Assembly (NCBI RefSeq): GCF_001758195.1
Contig: NZ_MASR01000002.1
Location: 62,001 to 126,000 of the forward strand
Source of the DNA: Pseudohongiella acticola
GTDB taxonomy: Bacteria > Pseudomonadota > Gammaproteobacteria > Pseudomonadales > Pseudohongiellaceae
DNA: 64,000 nucleotides
Reading direction: 5' to 3'
Shown in pieces: positions 24,077 through 30,315 of the stretch. The translations under genes were made by a program, and so were the position numbers. How positions within the stretch are numbered: position 1 is the stretch's first letter; the number at the start of each line of letters is the position of its first letter. The notes under the pieces are model-generated. The model was not told where the DNA came from. It searched no databases and was given only the letters and a program-made list of their open reading frames with translations.

Positions 24077-25000
24077 TCAACCCTCCGCCCATGATCGATC
24101 ACCCAGGCGATCCATGATATTGCGCGAGTCACGGCGCACCGAGACGGCAGAACCGGCCTGCGGCGAAATATCCTGTTGTTCAGTGATCACCCAGGAATTG
24201 TCAAACTCAAGAGATGGGCCAAAAAAGCGCTGACCCTGCATCACAAAGGCCGTGCCTAAGATCCCCTTCATTCGGCAGTAGTGGAAATATCGGTTAACGC
24301 CTGCAGAGATTTTCTCGGGCTTGATGCCATCGCGCAGTCGAGCGCGGTATGCCTGGAAAGCTTGGCGTTTTGAATTGCTGCCCTCGCGCTGTGGATAACT
24401 CTTCCAGATCACTTCGAATTGCAGTGGGTAATCAACAACGTTTTTCTTTGCTGACGACTCATCCGATTCGTCGGATGGGTCATGATTGTTTTTACTGATC
24501 TGTTCCTGATCTGTTCCTGATCTGTTCTTAGCCTCTACCCGATTCGGTAACTGTTTAGTTCCTGATTCGGTAACTGTTTCGTCACTGATTCGGGAACCGT
24601 TACTGATCTGGTTACTGTTACCGATTCGGTCACTGTTTTCATTGCTGTTATCAGTTCCTAAATCGGGCACTGCTTTGGCGGCAGAATCAGTTACTGATTC
24701 GGGGACCTCTTTCGACTCTGAAACAGTTACTAAATCAGGAACCGTTATTCTGTAAACGCAGGATCTGGATCGGCCTCGCTGAACCTTCTCCAACCAGCCC
24801 AGTTTTTGCAGTTGCGTGGTTGTAGTGCTGACCTTGTTCACTGGATATCCGCATCGCGCCGCAATTTTCTCGCGGCCTGGCCAGATAGTGTCGGTGTTCT
24901 TCTGGCGAAAGCTCAGCAACCCCAGCAACACACGCGTTTGCATCAGTGTGAGGCGCTGATCCTGCAGGACTTCAAGCGGTGTGATGATAAAAGTGTTCAT
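24077..25000 (-). CDS. Lambda O-like replication initiator
   Basis: The product is 307 residues. An N-terminal winged-helix part (IITPLEVLQDQRLTLMQTRV, then WPGREKIAARCGYPVNKVST) matches the helix-turn-helix domain of phage replication proteins that bind origin iterons. A central region (~100-185) is low complexity, rich in Ser, Glu, Asp, Asn and Thr, and its DNA holds an iteron-like array. The C-terminal part (FEVIWKSYPQREGSNSKRQAFQAYRARL) is a helical domain found in many phage initiators. Lambda O has the same layout with the origin inside the gene. A separate helicase loader was not identified. Confidence 0.72.
   Translation of the reverse strand: MNTFIITPLEVLQDQRLTLMQTRVLLGLLSFRQKNTDTIWPGREKIAARCGYPVNKVSTTTTQLQKLGWLEKVQRGRSRSCVYRITVPDLVTVSESKEVPESVTDSAAKAVPDLGTDNSNENSDRIGNSNQISNGSRISDETVTESGTKQLPNRVEAKNRSGTDQEQISKNNHDPSDESDESSAKKNVVDYPLQFEVIWKSYPQREGSNSKRQAFQAYRARLRDGIKPEKISAGVNRYFHYCRMKGILGTAFVMQGQRFFGPSLEFDNSWVITEQQDISPQAGSAVSVRRDSRNIMDRLGDRSWAEG
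24495..24747. repeat. Iteron-like array, candidate phage replication origin
   Basis: Three perfect tandem 11-mers CTGATCTGTTC lie at 24495-24527. They are followed by about eight copies of a 16-mer near GATTCGGTAACTGTTT starting at 24541, 24564, 24588, 24605, 24623, 24660, 24696 and 24732; copies one and two are identical, the others differ at several bases. The last gaps are 36-37 bp. The array lies in the middle of the O-like gene, as lambda ori does in O. It also encodes a low-complexity linker, so selection at the protein level is an alternative. Confidence 0.6.
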
Positions 25001-25323
25001 ACAACACCGCCTTGAGCATCCTGCCTGCGCGCCAGCTCACTGCGGATGAGATCCATGGTCTGAGGAGCGCCAGCACGCAGCGCACTGAGTAACCGCAAGT
25101 AGCCCGGCAGCAGCGTGACGACAATGCTGAAGCCTGGCGGGCGCTCAATTGCCCTGGTGCGGAACAGGTATCCGTAGCTGCGCTCCGCTGTGATGAACTC
25201 CACCAGGCAGCGCTGCTCTGCGCGCGTCATCAAACAACCTCTGGCAGCGTCAACCAGATCCTGGACAGCCCCATCATAGATGCTGTGATCAAAAGAAAGT
25301 GGCAACATCTCACGACCCACCAT
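24997..25323 (-). CDS. Hypothetical protein of the PR operon
   Basis: The ATG at 25323 has a strong ribosome site (GGAGG, 5 nt upstream); a GTG 48 bp upstream is less likely. The product is 108 residues, largely helical (MVGREMLPLSFDHSIYDG, then MTRAEQRCLVEFITAERSYG), without recognised motifs. It overlaps the O-like gene by 4 bp and is presumably co-translated. Function unknown, possibly a replication accessory protein. Confidence 0.55.
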   Translation of the reverse strand: MVGREMLPLSFDHSIYDGAVQDLVDAARGCLMTRAEQRCLVEFITAERSYGYLFRTRAIERPPGFSIVVTLLPGYLRLLSALRAGAPQTMDLIRSELARRQDAQGGVV

Positions 25324-25510
25324 GCGCACCTCCAGCTGCTGGCGCAGTAAACTGACCAGCACAAAAGTCACATAGGTCGGTGCCGGGGTTTTTAAGCTGG
25401 TGAGCGCTGGGGATCAGTCCACCGCAAGTTTCACAGCAGTCCGGTGGCCGGCGGCTTAGGTTTGTTTCCAGCGCCCGCTCAAGCGGGTCGAGTTGATCTT
25501 CTTTTTGCAT
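25310..25510 (-). CDS. TraR/DksA-type zinc-finger protein
   Basis: I take the ATG at 25510 (MQKEDQLDPLERAL), which has AGGAG 5 nt upstream, and reject a longer frame that runs back through structured non-coding DNA. The product is 66 residues. CETCGGLIPSAHQL followed by LCDFCAGQ is the DksA/TraR signature (CxxC, about 17 residues, CxxC with IP and a basic helix). Phage and plasmid TraR-like proteins bind the RNA polymerase secondary channel and mimic ppGpp with DksA, altering host transcription. Confidence 0.75.
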   Translation of the reverse strand: MQKEDQLDPLERALETNLSRRPPDCCETCGGLIPSAHQLKNPGTDLCDFCAGQFTAPAAGGAHGGS

Positions 25511-25599
25511 TGCGGCTCCTGCTACCTGTACCGGGCATGTTTTTGTAATCGGGGCCGGGTTACCTTCGTCCCGGCGGTGGTCATTGCCGCGTGCCCATT

Positions 25600-25975
25600 C
25601 GTCGAGGCCGGCTACCACGGGTGGCAGATAATCCACTTCTGCTGTGCCAGGCGCCTGTCGCGAAGACAGCCAGGTCGCTATTGCGGGGCTACCAGGATGG
25701 ATCGTCGTGACGTCACCATCCTGGATTCCGGCGATAATGCTGCCGGGCGCCCCTCTCGGGTTGTATATGGCTGCAATGGCGGGAATCAAACCCGCTCCGA
25801 TCAACTCCTCATTGATCTACACATTTCCTGCGCTAGCGTGGGATGGACTGGCGCAGTGTGTGTCGCCGGGGGTCACCCAGCCGCTCTACCGGTGAGCTTC
25901 ATCACATACTGCTGACCGCCCTGCACAAGCAGAAATGGGGAGAATTCCCCGCAGGACGATCAGCGCTATGCGCTT
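25600..25975 (-). ncRNA. Structured non-coding region around a tRNA-like element
   Basis: The 478 bp between the gene ending at 25989 and the TraR-like start at 25510 contain no convincing coding frame but many hairpins. Besides the tRNA-like core there are a 9-bp stem CCAGGATGG/CCATCCTGG (25692-25724, loop includes TGACGTCA), CTGTC/GACAG (25654-25668), GGGGA/TCCCC (25937-25950) and AGCGC/GCGCT (25962-25974). Early phage operons rarely leave such gaps. This suggests a processed or regulatory RNA on the PR transcript. Confidence 0.45.
25768..25906 (-). ncRNA. tRNA-like element with an extra 68-nt two-hairpin insertion
   Basis: On the minus strand a 7-bp acceptor (TGTGATG / CATTGCA, two G-U pairs) closes a D arm (GCTC-ACCGGTA-GAGC), an anticodon-like arm (GCTGG-GTGACCC-CCGGC) and a T arm (GCGGG-TTTGATT-CCCGC), and ends G-CCA. 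Between the anticodon-like and T arms lie 68 nt instead of 4-24; they fold as an extended CTGCGC/GCGCAG hairpin flanked by ACACA/TGTGT, and GATCAA/TTGATC. Base 8 is A, not the usual U. The formal anticodon is GAC (Val). It may be a decayed tRNA, an intron-bearing tRNA or a tRNA mimic. Confidence 0.5.
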
Positions 25976-25988
25976 TCACTTCTACCGA

Positions 25989-26324
25989 TCACTTACCTTT
26001 CACGAGCCTCAGACTGATTTTGTAGCGCGAGGCGATGTTTGAGAGATTGGCCATGGAGATGCCTACCCTGTTTGCAATATCTACACTCGGCACCTTTCCT
26101 GCGAGCTGCTTAATAAGAACCACCCTTTGCTCCATGTCTGCGCCTACCACCCTTTTCTTCTGACGCGCACCGGTGTTCAGGTTTTCTTGTTTTCTCGGAC
26201 TGACACTGCGTGCGGCCTGCTGGGCATCCCTGAACGGATCCGGCCTCAGAACTGTATAGCCATGGCGCCTGAGCAGATCACTGGCTTGATCCAGCTTGTC
26301 CTCTGATGCTTGTGGTTCACTCAT
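25989..26324 (-). CDS. Small HTH protein of the PR operon
   Basis: The product is 111 residues. The C-terminal part (VPSVDIANRVGISMANLSNI) has the spacing of a helix-turn-helix; the N-terminal half is charged and partly disordered. Its position, downstream of cro and before the replication genes, is that of cII in lambda, but there is no clear CII similarity. It could be a delayed-early activator or an adaptor for the replication proteins. Confidence 0.55.
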   Translation of the reverse strand: MSEPQASEDKLDQASDLLRRHGYTVLRPDPFRDAQQAARSVSPRKQENLNTGARQKKRVVGADMEQRVVLIKQLAGKVPSVDIANRVGISMANLSNIASRYKISLRLVKGK

Positions 26325-26461
26325 GCGCTAGCTCCCGCTCACTATAAATTCTTGGCTTCTTCGACCAGGTTTACTCCCAATCCTTGAGGGCTTCGGCCTT
26401 TGCCCTATCCCGTGCTAATTTGGCGGTCACCACAAACAACAAACCAACACGGAGATTCTTC

Positions 26462-26722
26462 ATGAACGAACCATATGAAAACGATGTAAGCTCAGTCCCC
26501 TTGGCTAAAGTCGAGGTTTTGAACAGCCACCTCCACGGCGTGATCGTACTTCGCGCCTCGTTAATTTCTTCACCAAGGCGCGGAGAGATCCCAGAAAAGC
26601 TTTCAGTGACAGCCTTTCACATGGATTCTTCTCAATGTCTGGAAATGGTTCGACTCCTTCTTGAGGCAGTTCAATCGATTGAATCTGAACAGAGCCCACC
26701 AACTCAAGGTCTCTCCCATTAA
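26462..26722 (+). CDS. Small protein on the strand opposite the PR operon
   Basis: The ATG at 26462 has a GGAGA ribosome site about 6 nt upstream and gives 86 residues (MNEPYENDVSSVPLAKVEVL onwards) with a mixed alpha/beta look. Hexamers resembling -35 (TTGAGG, 26383) and -10 (TAATTT) lie upstream. It overlaps the 3' 218 bp of the minus-strand frame 26505-26885, so only one of the two may be used. If real it would be expressed against the PR transcript, as a prophage-state gene. No family is recognised. Confidence 0.45.
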   Translation: MNEPYENDVSSVPLAKVEVLNSHLHGVIVLRASLISSPRRGEIPEKLSVTAFHMDSSQCLEMVRLLLEAVQSIESEQSPPTQGLSH

Positions 26723-26885
26723 AAGAAACAGCAATCAGCGATCGAGTTAAATCAGCATCCGCCGGATGGATGGCCTTGATCAGCTCGTCATCCAGCCGCC
26801 GGCGCAGCGAAGCGATACATTCAGCGATGGTGGACACCCCATCACCAATGAGGCGGTCTCGGGCTTCAATTTGCATGTTTTCCAT
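26505..26885 (-). CDS. Putative PR-operon protein overlapping an opposite-strand gene
   Basis: The product is 126 residues. The first half (MENMQIEARDRLIGDGVSTI, then CIASLRRRLDDELIKAIHPA) looks like a normal folded phage protein; the last third is Arg-rich and resembles antisense read-through. It begins 8 nt after a GGGG ribosome site within TAGCGGGGTAG, a sequence that also follows the stop of cro and precedes the next gene. That repeated arrangement supports a real operon gene. Confidence 0.45.
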   Translation of the reverse strand: MENMQIEARDRLIGDGVSTIAECIASLRRRLDDELIKAIHPADADLTRSLIAVSFNGRDLELVGSVQIQSIELPQEGVEPFPDIEKNPCERLSLKAFLGSLRALVKKLTRREVRSRRGGGCSKPRL

Positions 26886-26898
26886 CTGATCTACCCCG

Positions 26899-27603
26899 CT
26901 ATGAAAAATACCAGTTCAGATAAACTGACTGATCTGGATGGCTGTATCGGGTTTTAATAATCTGAGAAATGGGCTCACCGCTCTCCCGATGAGATGCCTC
27001 AATCTCCCGCACCCACCGGCTTCTGATGGCCCTGCGAGCAATCTCATTGCCAAGGTGTGCACCAATCATTCCGGCGAAGCAGACAACTACAGCCCAAATG
27101 AATAAAATCAGCGCTACAAAAACAATATCTGGCGCTGTCGCCAGGCAACGAACGAGGCCTCCATGTACGACTTCGTAGTAGCAAATCCCGAAGCCGCTAG
27201 TTACATCGCTCTCATAAGTGCGTCTGTCAGCGCCTTGGTCAGCATGATTTTCACTGCCCTGATCAATCACAAATTCGCTTTGTGGCGCCAGCGAAGAGAG
27301 GAATTCAACGAAATTGCCGATCGTATCGATGCTCGGATCCAAGTTAGCCCAACCATGGCGTGGCTGACCTTCGCCCAGAGCGATATAAGAAACTTCGACA
27401 GGCGTGCCGGGTTCATACGGCGGTGGCGCTTCCATCGCATACACGGCCTGTTCAACGAAGAGCAGCAGAAAGGGAAGAAAGACCCAAGAAGCGGCGAACA
27501 CACCCTTGAGGGATGCGATCTGGCAAAGATGCGCCAGCTGGCACTTGCACTGAGAAAGCAGGTGCGTCGCAAATAACGCGATGTTGTGATATTTCCAATT
27601 CAT
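26899..27603 (-). CDS. Putative membrane protein after cro (overlaps opposite-strand frame)
   Basis: The product is 234 residues. A hydrophobic segment with an A-x-A-like end (FLPFLLLFVEQAVYA, residues ~43-57), a polar middle of ~100 residues and a second hydrophobic segment (IVFVALILFIWAVVVCFAGM, ~160-179) with a basic tail give a coherent membrane topology. The first ~35 residues look unnatural, so the true start may be later. It follows cro and is followed by another gene, each junction sharing an identical 12-mer. An equally plausible frame lies antisense at 27163-27576; the codon register makes each hydrophobic segment of one the mirror of a polar part of the other. Confidence 0.42.
   Translation of the reverse strand: MNWKYHNIALFATHLLSQCKCQLAHLCQIASLKGVFAASWVFLPFLLLFVEQAVYAMEAPPPYEPGTPVEVSYIALGEGQPRHGWANLDPSIDTIGNFVEFLSSLAPQSEFVIDQGSENHADQGADRRTYESDVTSGFGICYYEVVHGGLVRCLATAPDIVFVALILFIWAVVVCFAGMIGAHLGNEIARRAIRSRWVREIEASHRESGEPISQIIKTRYSHPDQSVYLNWYFS
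27163..27576 (+). CDS. Putative single-pass membrane protein antisense to the PR operon
   Basis: The product is 137 residues with one N-terminal transmembrane segment (YIALISASVSALVSMIFTALI, split by short polar residues, ~14-34), followed by a basic cytoplasmic part (WRQRREEFNEIADRID, later RRWRFHRIHGLF). A GAGG site lies 5 nt before the ATG. The amino acid pattern looks like a genuine small phage protein, but the frame is exactly antisense to the 234-residue frame, and only one need be real. If used, it would be expressed from the prophage. Confidence 0.48.
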   Translation: MYDFVVANPEAASYIALISASVSALVSMIFTALINHKFALWRQRREEFNEIADRIDARIQVSPTMAWLTFAQSDIRNFDRRAGFIRRWRFHRIHGLFNEEQQKGKKDPRSGEHTLEGCDLAKMRQLALALRKQVRRK

Positions 27604-27626
27604 GCTCGTCTTAACCTACCCCGCTA

Positions 27627-27878
27627 TTACTGTATGGATGCACATATAGGTTTACTGACTGATTGGGCGACGCTCTCATGAGAAGATTCTGCTATGGACC
27701 CAGCAACAGGCTTTTCTTCCACGAGAATAAGGCGACCACCAGACTCAATAACGAATATCTGCCTTCGCCGGAGGATCATTTTGCTTATAGCTCCCTGAGT
27801 TAAGCCGACGGCTGCCGCCATTTCGGATTGACTTAGTTTCTTGTCCTGCATGTATTTATCAATCGGTGTGCGAGTCAT
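27627..27878 (-). CDS. cro: Cro-like repressor
   Basis: I start at the ATG at 27878 (MTRTPIDKYMQDKKLSQSEM), about 28 bp downstream of the PR -10; the product is 83 residues. The HTH is seen in LSQSEMAAAVGLTQGAISKMIL, matching Cro-type proteins (Gln-Ser/Ala in the turn region). It is divergent from cI and its promoter contains the same operators. It should turn down cI during lytic growth. The C-terminal ~30 residues are Ser-rich and probably disordered. Confidence 0.82.
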   Translation of the reverse strand: MTRTPIDKYMQDKKLSQSEMAAAVGLTQGAISKMILRRRQIFVIESGGRLILVEEKPVAGSIAESSHESVAQSVSKPICASIQ

Positions 27879-27905
27879 TTGAGAATTCCCATCGAAGATT
27901 TTTTC

Positions 27906-27935
27906 ATAATAGTACCGCCGGTATTTGTTTGTCAA
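27906..27935 (-). promoter_or_regulatory. PR promoter (cro side)
   Basis: On the minus strand TTGACA (27935-27930) and TATTAT (27911-27906) are separated by 18 bp. The operator centred at 27918 lies inside the spacer, so repressor binding would block polymerase directly. The PL promoter at 36.0 kb has the same hexamers and spacing. Confidence 0.8.
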
Positions 27936-27969
27936 TACCGGCGGTCTTAGGATTTTATGACCGCTCGTA
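27911..27969. promoter_or_regulatory. Operator cluster OR with three sites
   Basis: Sites with the half-site ACCG and one central base are centred at 27918 (GTACCGCCGGTAT), 27941 (ATACCGGCGGTCT) and 27964 (GACCGCTCGTAA, weaker). The centre-to-centre distance is 23 bp in both cases, close to the spacing of lambda OR1-OR3. The site nearest cI is the most degenerate, in the position of OR3. The cI coding start at 27983 lies 19 bp from the third centre. Confidence 0.78.
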
Positions 27970-27982
27970 ATATCATGTGCAT

Positions 27983-28732
27983 ATGGATAGCAAAGGGAAA
28001 AAAGTCGAACCAACCGAATTAGAGAGGCAGGAAGCTGCCTCTCTGAAGAAACTGTACGACTCGAAAAAAAGAACCCTGAAATTGACCCAAGAAGCGATAG
28101 CGGACACTTTGCAAATTACGCAGGGCGGCGTAAGTCACTATCTAAATGGAAGGAATCCACTAAATCTCAAAGTCGCTTCAGTTATTGCGCGACTCCTGCA
28201 GGTAGATATCTCGGAATTCAGCGAACGGCTTGCCGATGAGCAAAAACAGATGCAGGCGTTTTTAAGATTCGCAGACACAGTCGAATATATAAAGCCTTCA
28301 GAGCGAAACGTATTAGAAATCTCCGAACCCACAATAGCCTTTATACCCCTAATATCGTGGGTTCAAGCTGGGCAGTGGTGCGAATCACCGGATCCATACC
28401 AGCCAGGTGATGCAGAAGACTGGATGCCTGCGCCTCCCAACGCAGGACCGCGCACCTTTGCTCTGGGCGTAGTGAATGACAGTATGACCAGCCCGTACCC
28501 CGGGCAACGCTCCTACCCTCACGGATGTATTATTTACATTGACCCAGATCGGCAAGCAACCAATGGCGCCCGAGTAGTAGCCAGAGTTGGTGGCGAATAC
28601 ACGTTCAAGGCTTATGTGGAAGACGCTGGTCGCAAGTACCTAAAGCCAATCAATCCCACATACGACAAGATTGAAATTACCGAAGATGTGCATATTTGCG
28701 GGGTGGTGATTGGCAGCTATATGCCGGAGTAA
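27983..28732 (+). CDS. cI: CI-like repressor with LexA/S24 self-cleavage domain
   Basis: I take the ATG at 27983 (MDSKGKKVEPTELERQEA); the product is 249 residues. There is little ribosome-site sequence before it, so, as for lambda cI, a leaderless message from PRM is possible. The HTH is TQEAIADTLQITQGGVSHYL (residues ~35-54). The C-terminal S24 domain has the cleavage site Ala-Gly in SWVQAGQW, the Ser in VVNDSMTSPY and the Lys in GEYTFKAY. It should hold the lysogenic state and be inactivated by RecA during SOS. Confidence 0.93.
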   Translation: MDSKGKKVEPTELERQEAASLKKLYDSKKRTLKLTQEAIADTLQITQGGVSHYLNGRNPLNLKVASVIARLLQVDISEFSERLADEQKQMQAFLRFADTVEYIKPSERNVLEISEPTIAFIPLISWVQAGQWCESPDPYQPGDAEDWMPAPPNAGPRTFALGVVNDSMTSPYPGQRSYPHGCIIYIDPDRQATNGARVVARVGGEYTFKAYVEDAGRKYLKPINPTYDKIEITEDVHICGVVIGSYMPE

Positions 28733-28826
28733 GACATAGCCATTTGGGTATGTAAGGTTGTAACGCAATTTGCTGCAGGATTGTTGCGATGCTGCCATGA
28801 CCCTAAAAAACAATAAAGGACACCCA

Positions 28827-29966
28827 ATGAACGCCGTCTCAATGCTTGGACTTACCGTTTTCTTTGTCGCAGTCATGTTGCCAACAGAGGGCGACGCCCA
28901 CCCGGGCCGCACGAATGCCTCTGGGTGCCACAACGTCACGGCTACCGGCAGCTACCACTGCCACAATACCCCAGCCCCGACGCCCACGCCGACTCCTACT
29001 CCGTCTCCCGGGTCCGGTGCGCCCGGCTCTTTTGTGCCTGCGTACAATCGGGATGAATATATGACATCCTGGCGGGACTCCGACGGCGACTGCATGGACA
29101 CAAGGCATGAGGTCCTATTAAGCGCCTCGCGCATCCCTGCAACGCTCGATGCCGGCGGGTGCAACGTACTCTCCGGGGAGTGGTATGACCCGTTTACTGG
29201 TCAGGTGTTCACGGACCCCGGCGAATTGGACATTGACCACATGGTTCCGCTTGAAGAGGCCCATGGCAGCGGGGCTCACGCCTGGGGATCGGATAGGAAA
29301 CGTGCTTATGCCAATGACCTGCTCAATGCCAAGTCGCTGATTGCTGTCTCGGCGAGTGCCAACCGATCCAAGGGATCACGCGGCCCCGCCGAGTGGTTGC
29401 CGCCTAACACGGCCCATCATTGCGAATATGTGCGTAACTGGACAGAGGTGAAGCACCGCCATGGGTTAGATGTCGATGATGCAGAGAAAGCCGCTGTAGA
29501 AAGCGTGCTAGGAGCCGATATTGCACTGGCAGTCAGAGCCGAATCATCTGGATGGGATGAAATCCAGCGTGCACCCTCACCCGCCGTGTTTGGGCTGGGC
29601 ATCAGAAAGCAGGATCAATGTAGCTACACCCGCCAGGCGCTGCCCTCAGACCAAATTGAAGTAACTGTATCCATCCTGCCCGATCCGAACCACATCGAGC
29701 GGAAGTTTGATATCTTCCTGGTGGCAGATCTGCCAGCGGGTCTTTTTTCGTTGGATATGTGGGGCAATTTCATTCCGTTCAATGGTGACATAGCCACCCT
29801 GGTACCGCATCGAGAAAATATCTACCTAGCTCAAAGCCACGAAATATCCGTGTTCACTGGAGCGCTCAATGATGAACTGGTGATGAACCTGTTCATTGGA
29901 TACGGTACGGATAGTGGCGATTTCGTGTACACCAGTGCACCCCTGCCCCTGGCCATTAAAGAGTAG
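28827..29966 (+). CDS. Secreted HNH (DUF1524-type) nuclease with YHYH-like N-terminus
   Basis: The ATG at 28827 has AAAGGA upstream and gives 379 residues. A signal peptide (MNAVSMLGLTVFFVAVMLPT) leads to a metal-binding motif HPGRTNASGCHN...GSYHCHN, then a Thr-Pro linker (residues ~50-60), then the HNH domain: ELDIDHMVPLEEAHGSG, YANDLLNAKSLIAVSASANR, and KGSRGPAEWLPPN, all standard DUF1524 elements. A C-terminal beta domain of ~120 residues is unknown. The protein is probably exported and degrades DNA outside the cytoplasm. It is the first cargo gene after cI and may be expressed from the lysogen. Confidence 0.82.
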   Translation: MNAVSMLGLTVFFVAVMLPTEGDAHPGRTNASGCHNVTATGSYHCHNTPAPTPTPTPTPSPGSGAPGSFVPAYNRDEYMTSWRDSDGDCMDTRHEVLLSASRIPATLDAGGCNVLSGEWYDPFTGQVFTDPGELDIDHMVPLEEAHGSGAHAWGSDRKRAYANDLLNAKSLIAVSASANRSKGSRGPAEWLPPNTAHHCEYVRNWTEVKHRHGLDVDDAEKAAVESVLGADIALAVRAESSGWDEIQRAPSPAVFGLGIRKQDQCSYTRQALPSDQIEVTVSILPDPNHIERKFDIFLVADLPAGLFSLDMWGNFIPFNGDIATLVPHRENIYLAQSHEISVFTGALNDELVMNLFIGYGTDSGDFVYTSAPLPLAIKE

Positions 29967-30315
29967 GCAAGCAGACACTAAGCGATAGGGTAAACAAGTG
30001 ATCGGCTACATAGCGGTTTGGGCGGATGCCGGGCCCCCCCCACTTTTAAGGGCCCTGCATAGGGTGAAATGAGTATGGATCCCCCCCACTGAGGTCTCCT
30101 TCGCCGCCCTTAACATGTGGATTTCACTCTCTCCCAACGAATAGTGTGTGGCCAAACGGCGGGAAAAACTGAACATCCTGAATTAACGCGGCTGACAATG
30201 GACGCCTACGATACAGTTTATAGCCAACAAGCTTAATTTGTTATTTTATGTTCACTTATTGATATCTATGTTCATATATGGCCTAATTTGTTCATATTTT
30301 ACGAGCGCCATTATT
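29967..30315 (+). promoter_or_regulatory. AT-rich leader of ietA with 20-bp-phased repeats
   Basis: No gene is seen in these 349 bp. The first half holds C-rich runs (GGCCCCCCCCAC, GATCCCCCCCAC). The second half turns strongly AT-rich and carries ATGTTCA at 30248 and 30268 and TTGTTCA at 30288, spaced exactly 20 bp apart, ending 22 bp before the ietA start. Such two-turn phasing on one DNA face suggests a regulator-binding array or promoter. Confidence 0.5.

Noticed and set aside
24495-24747. CRISPR-like array
   Set aside because: Units are short, degenerate and closely spaced without unique spacers of constant length, and they lie in a coding gene.
1-25000. Numerous plus-strand open frames of 60-220 codons opposite the phage structural genes
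   Set aside because: They mirror strongly supported minus-strand genes, have no ribosome sites, and their composition follows the complementary codons.
25768-25906. Ordinary functional tRNA-Val
   Set aside because: The element is 139 nt, has A instead of U at position 8, two wobble pairs in the acceptor and a long insertion, so a standard tRNA call is not supported.
25493-25915. Open frames on both strands across the structured gap, including a longer TraR-like frame starting at 25804
   Set aside because: They lack ribosome sites; the TTG start would touch its own Shine-Dalgarno-like sequence, and the translated text of the + frame resembles the reverse reading of a tRNA T arm. The short 66-residue TraR-like gene has a good site.
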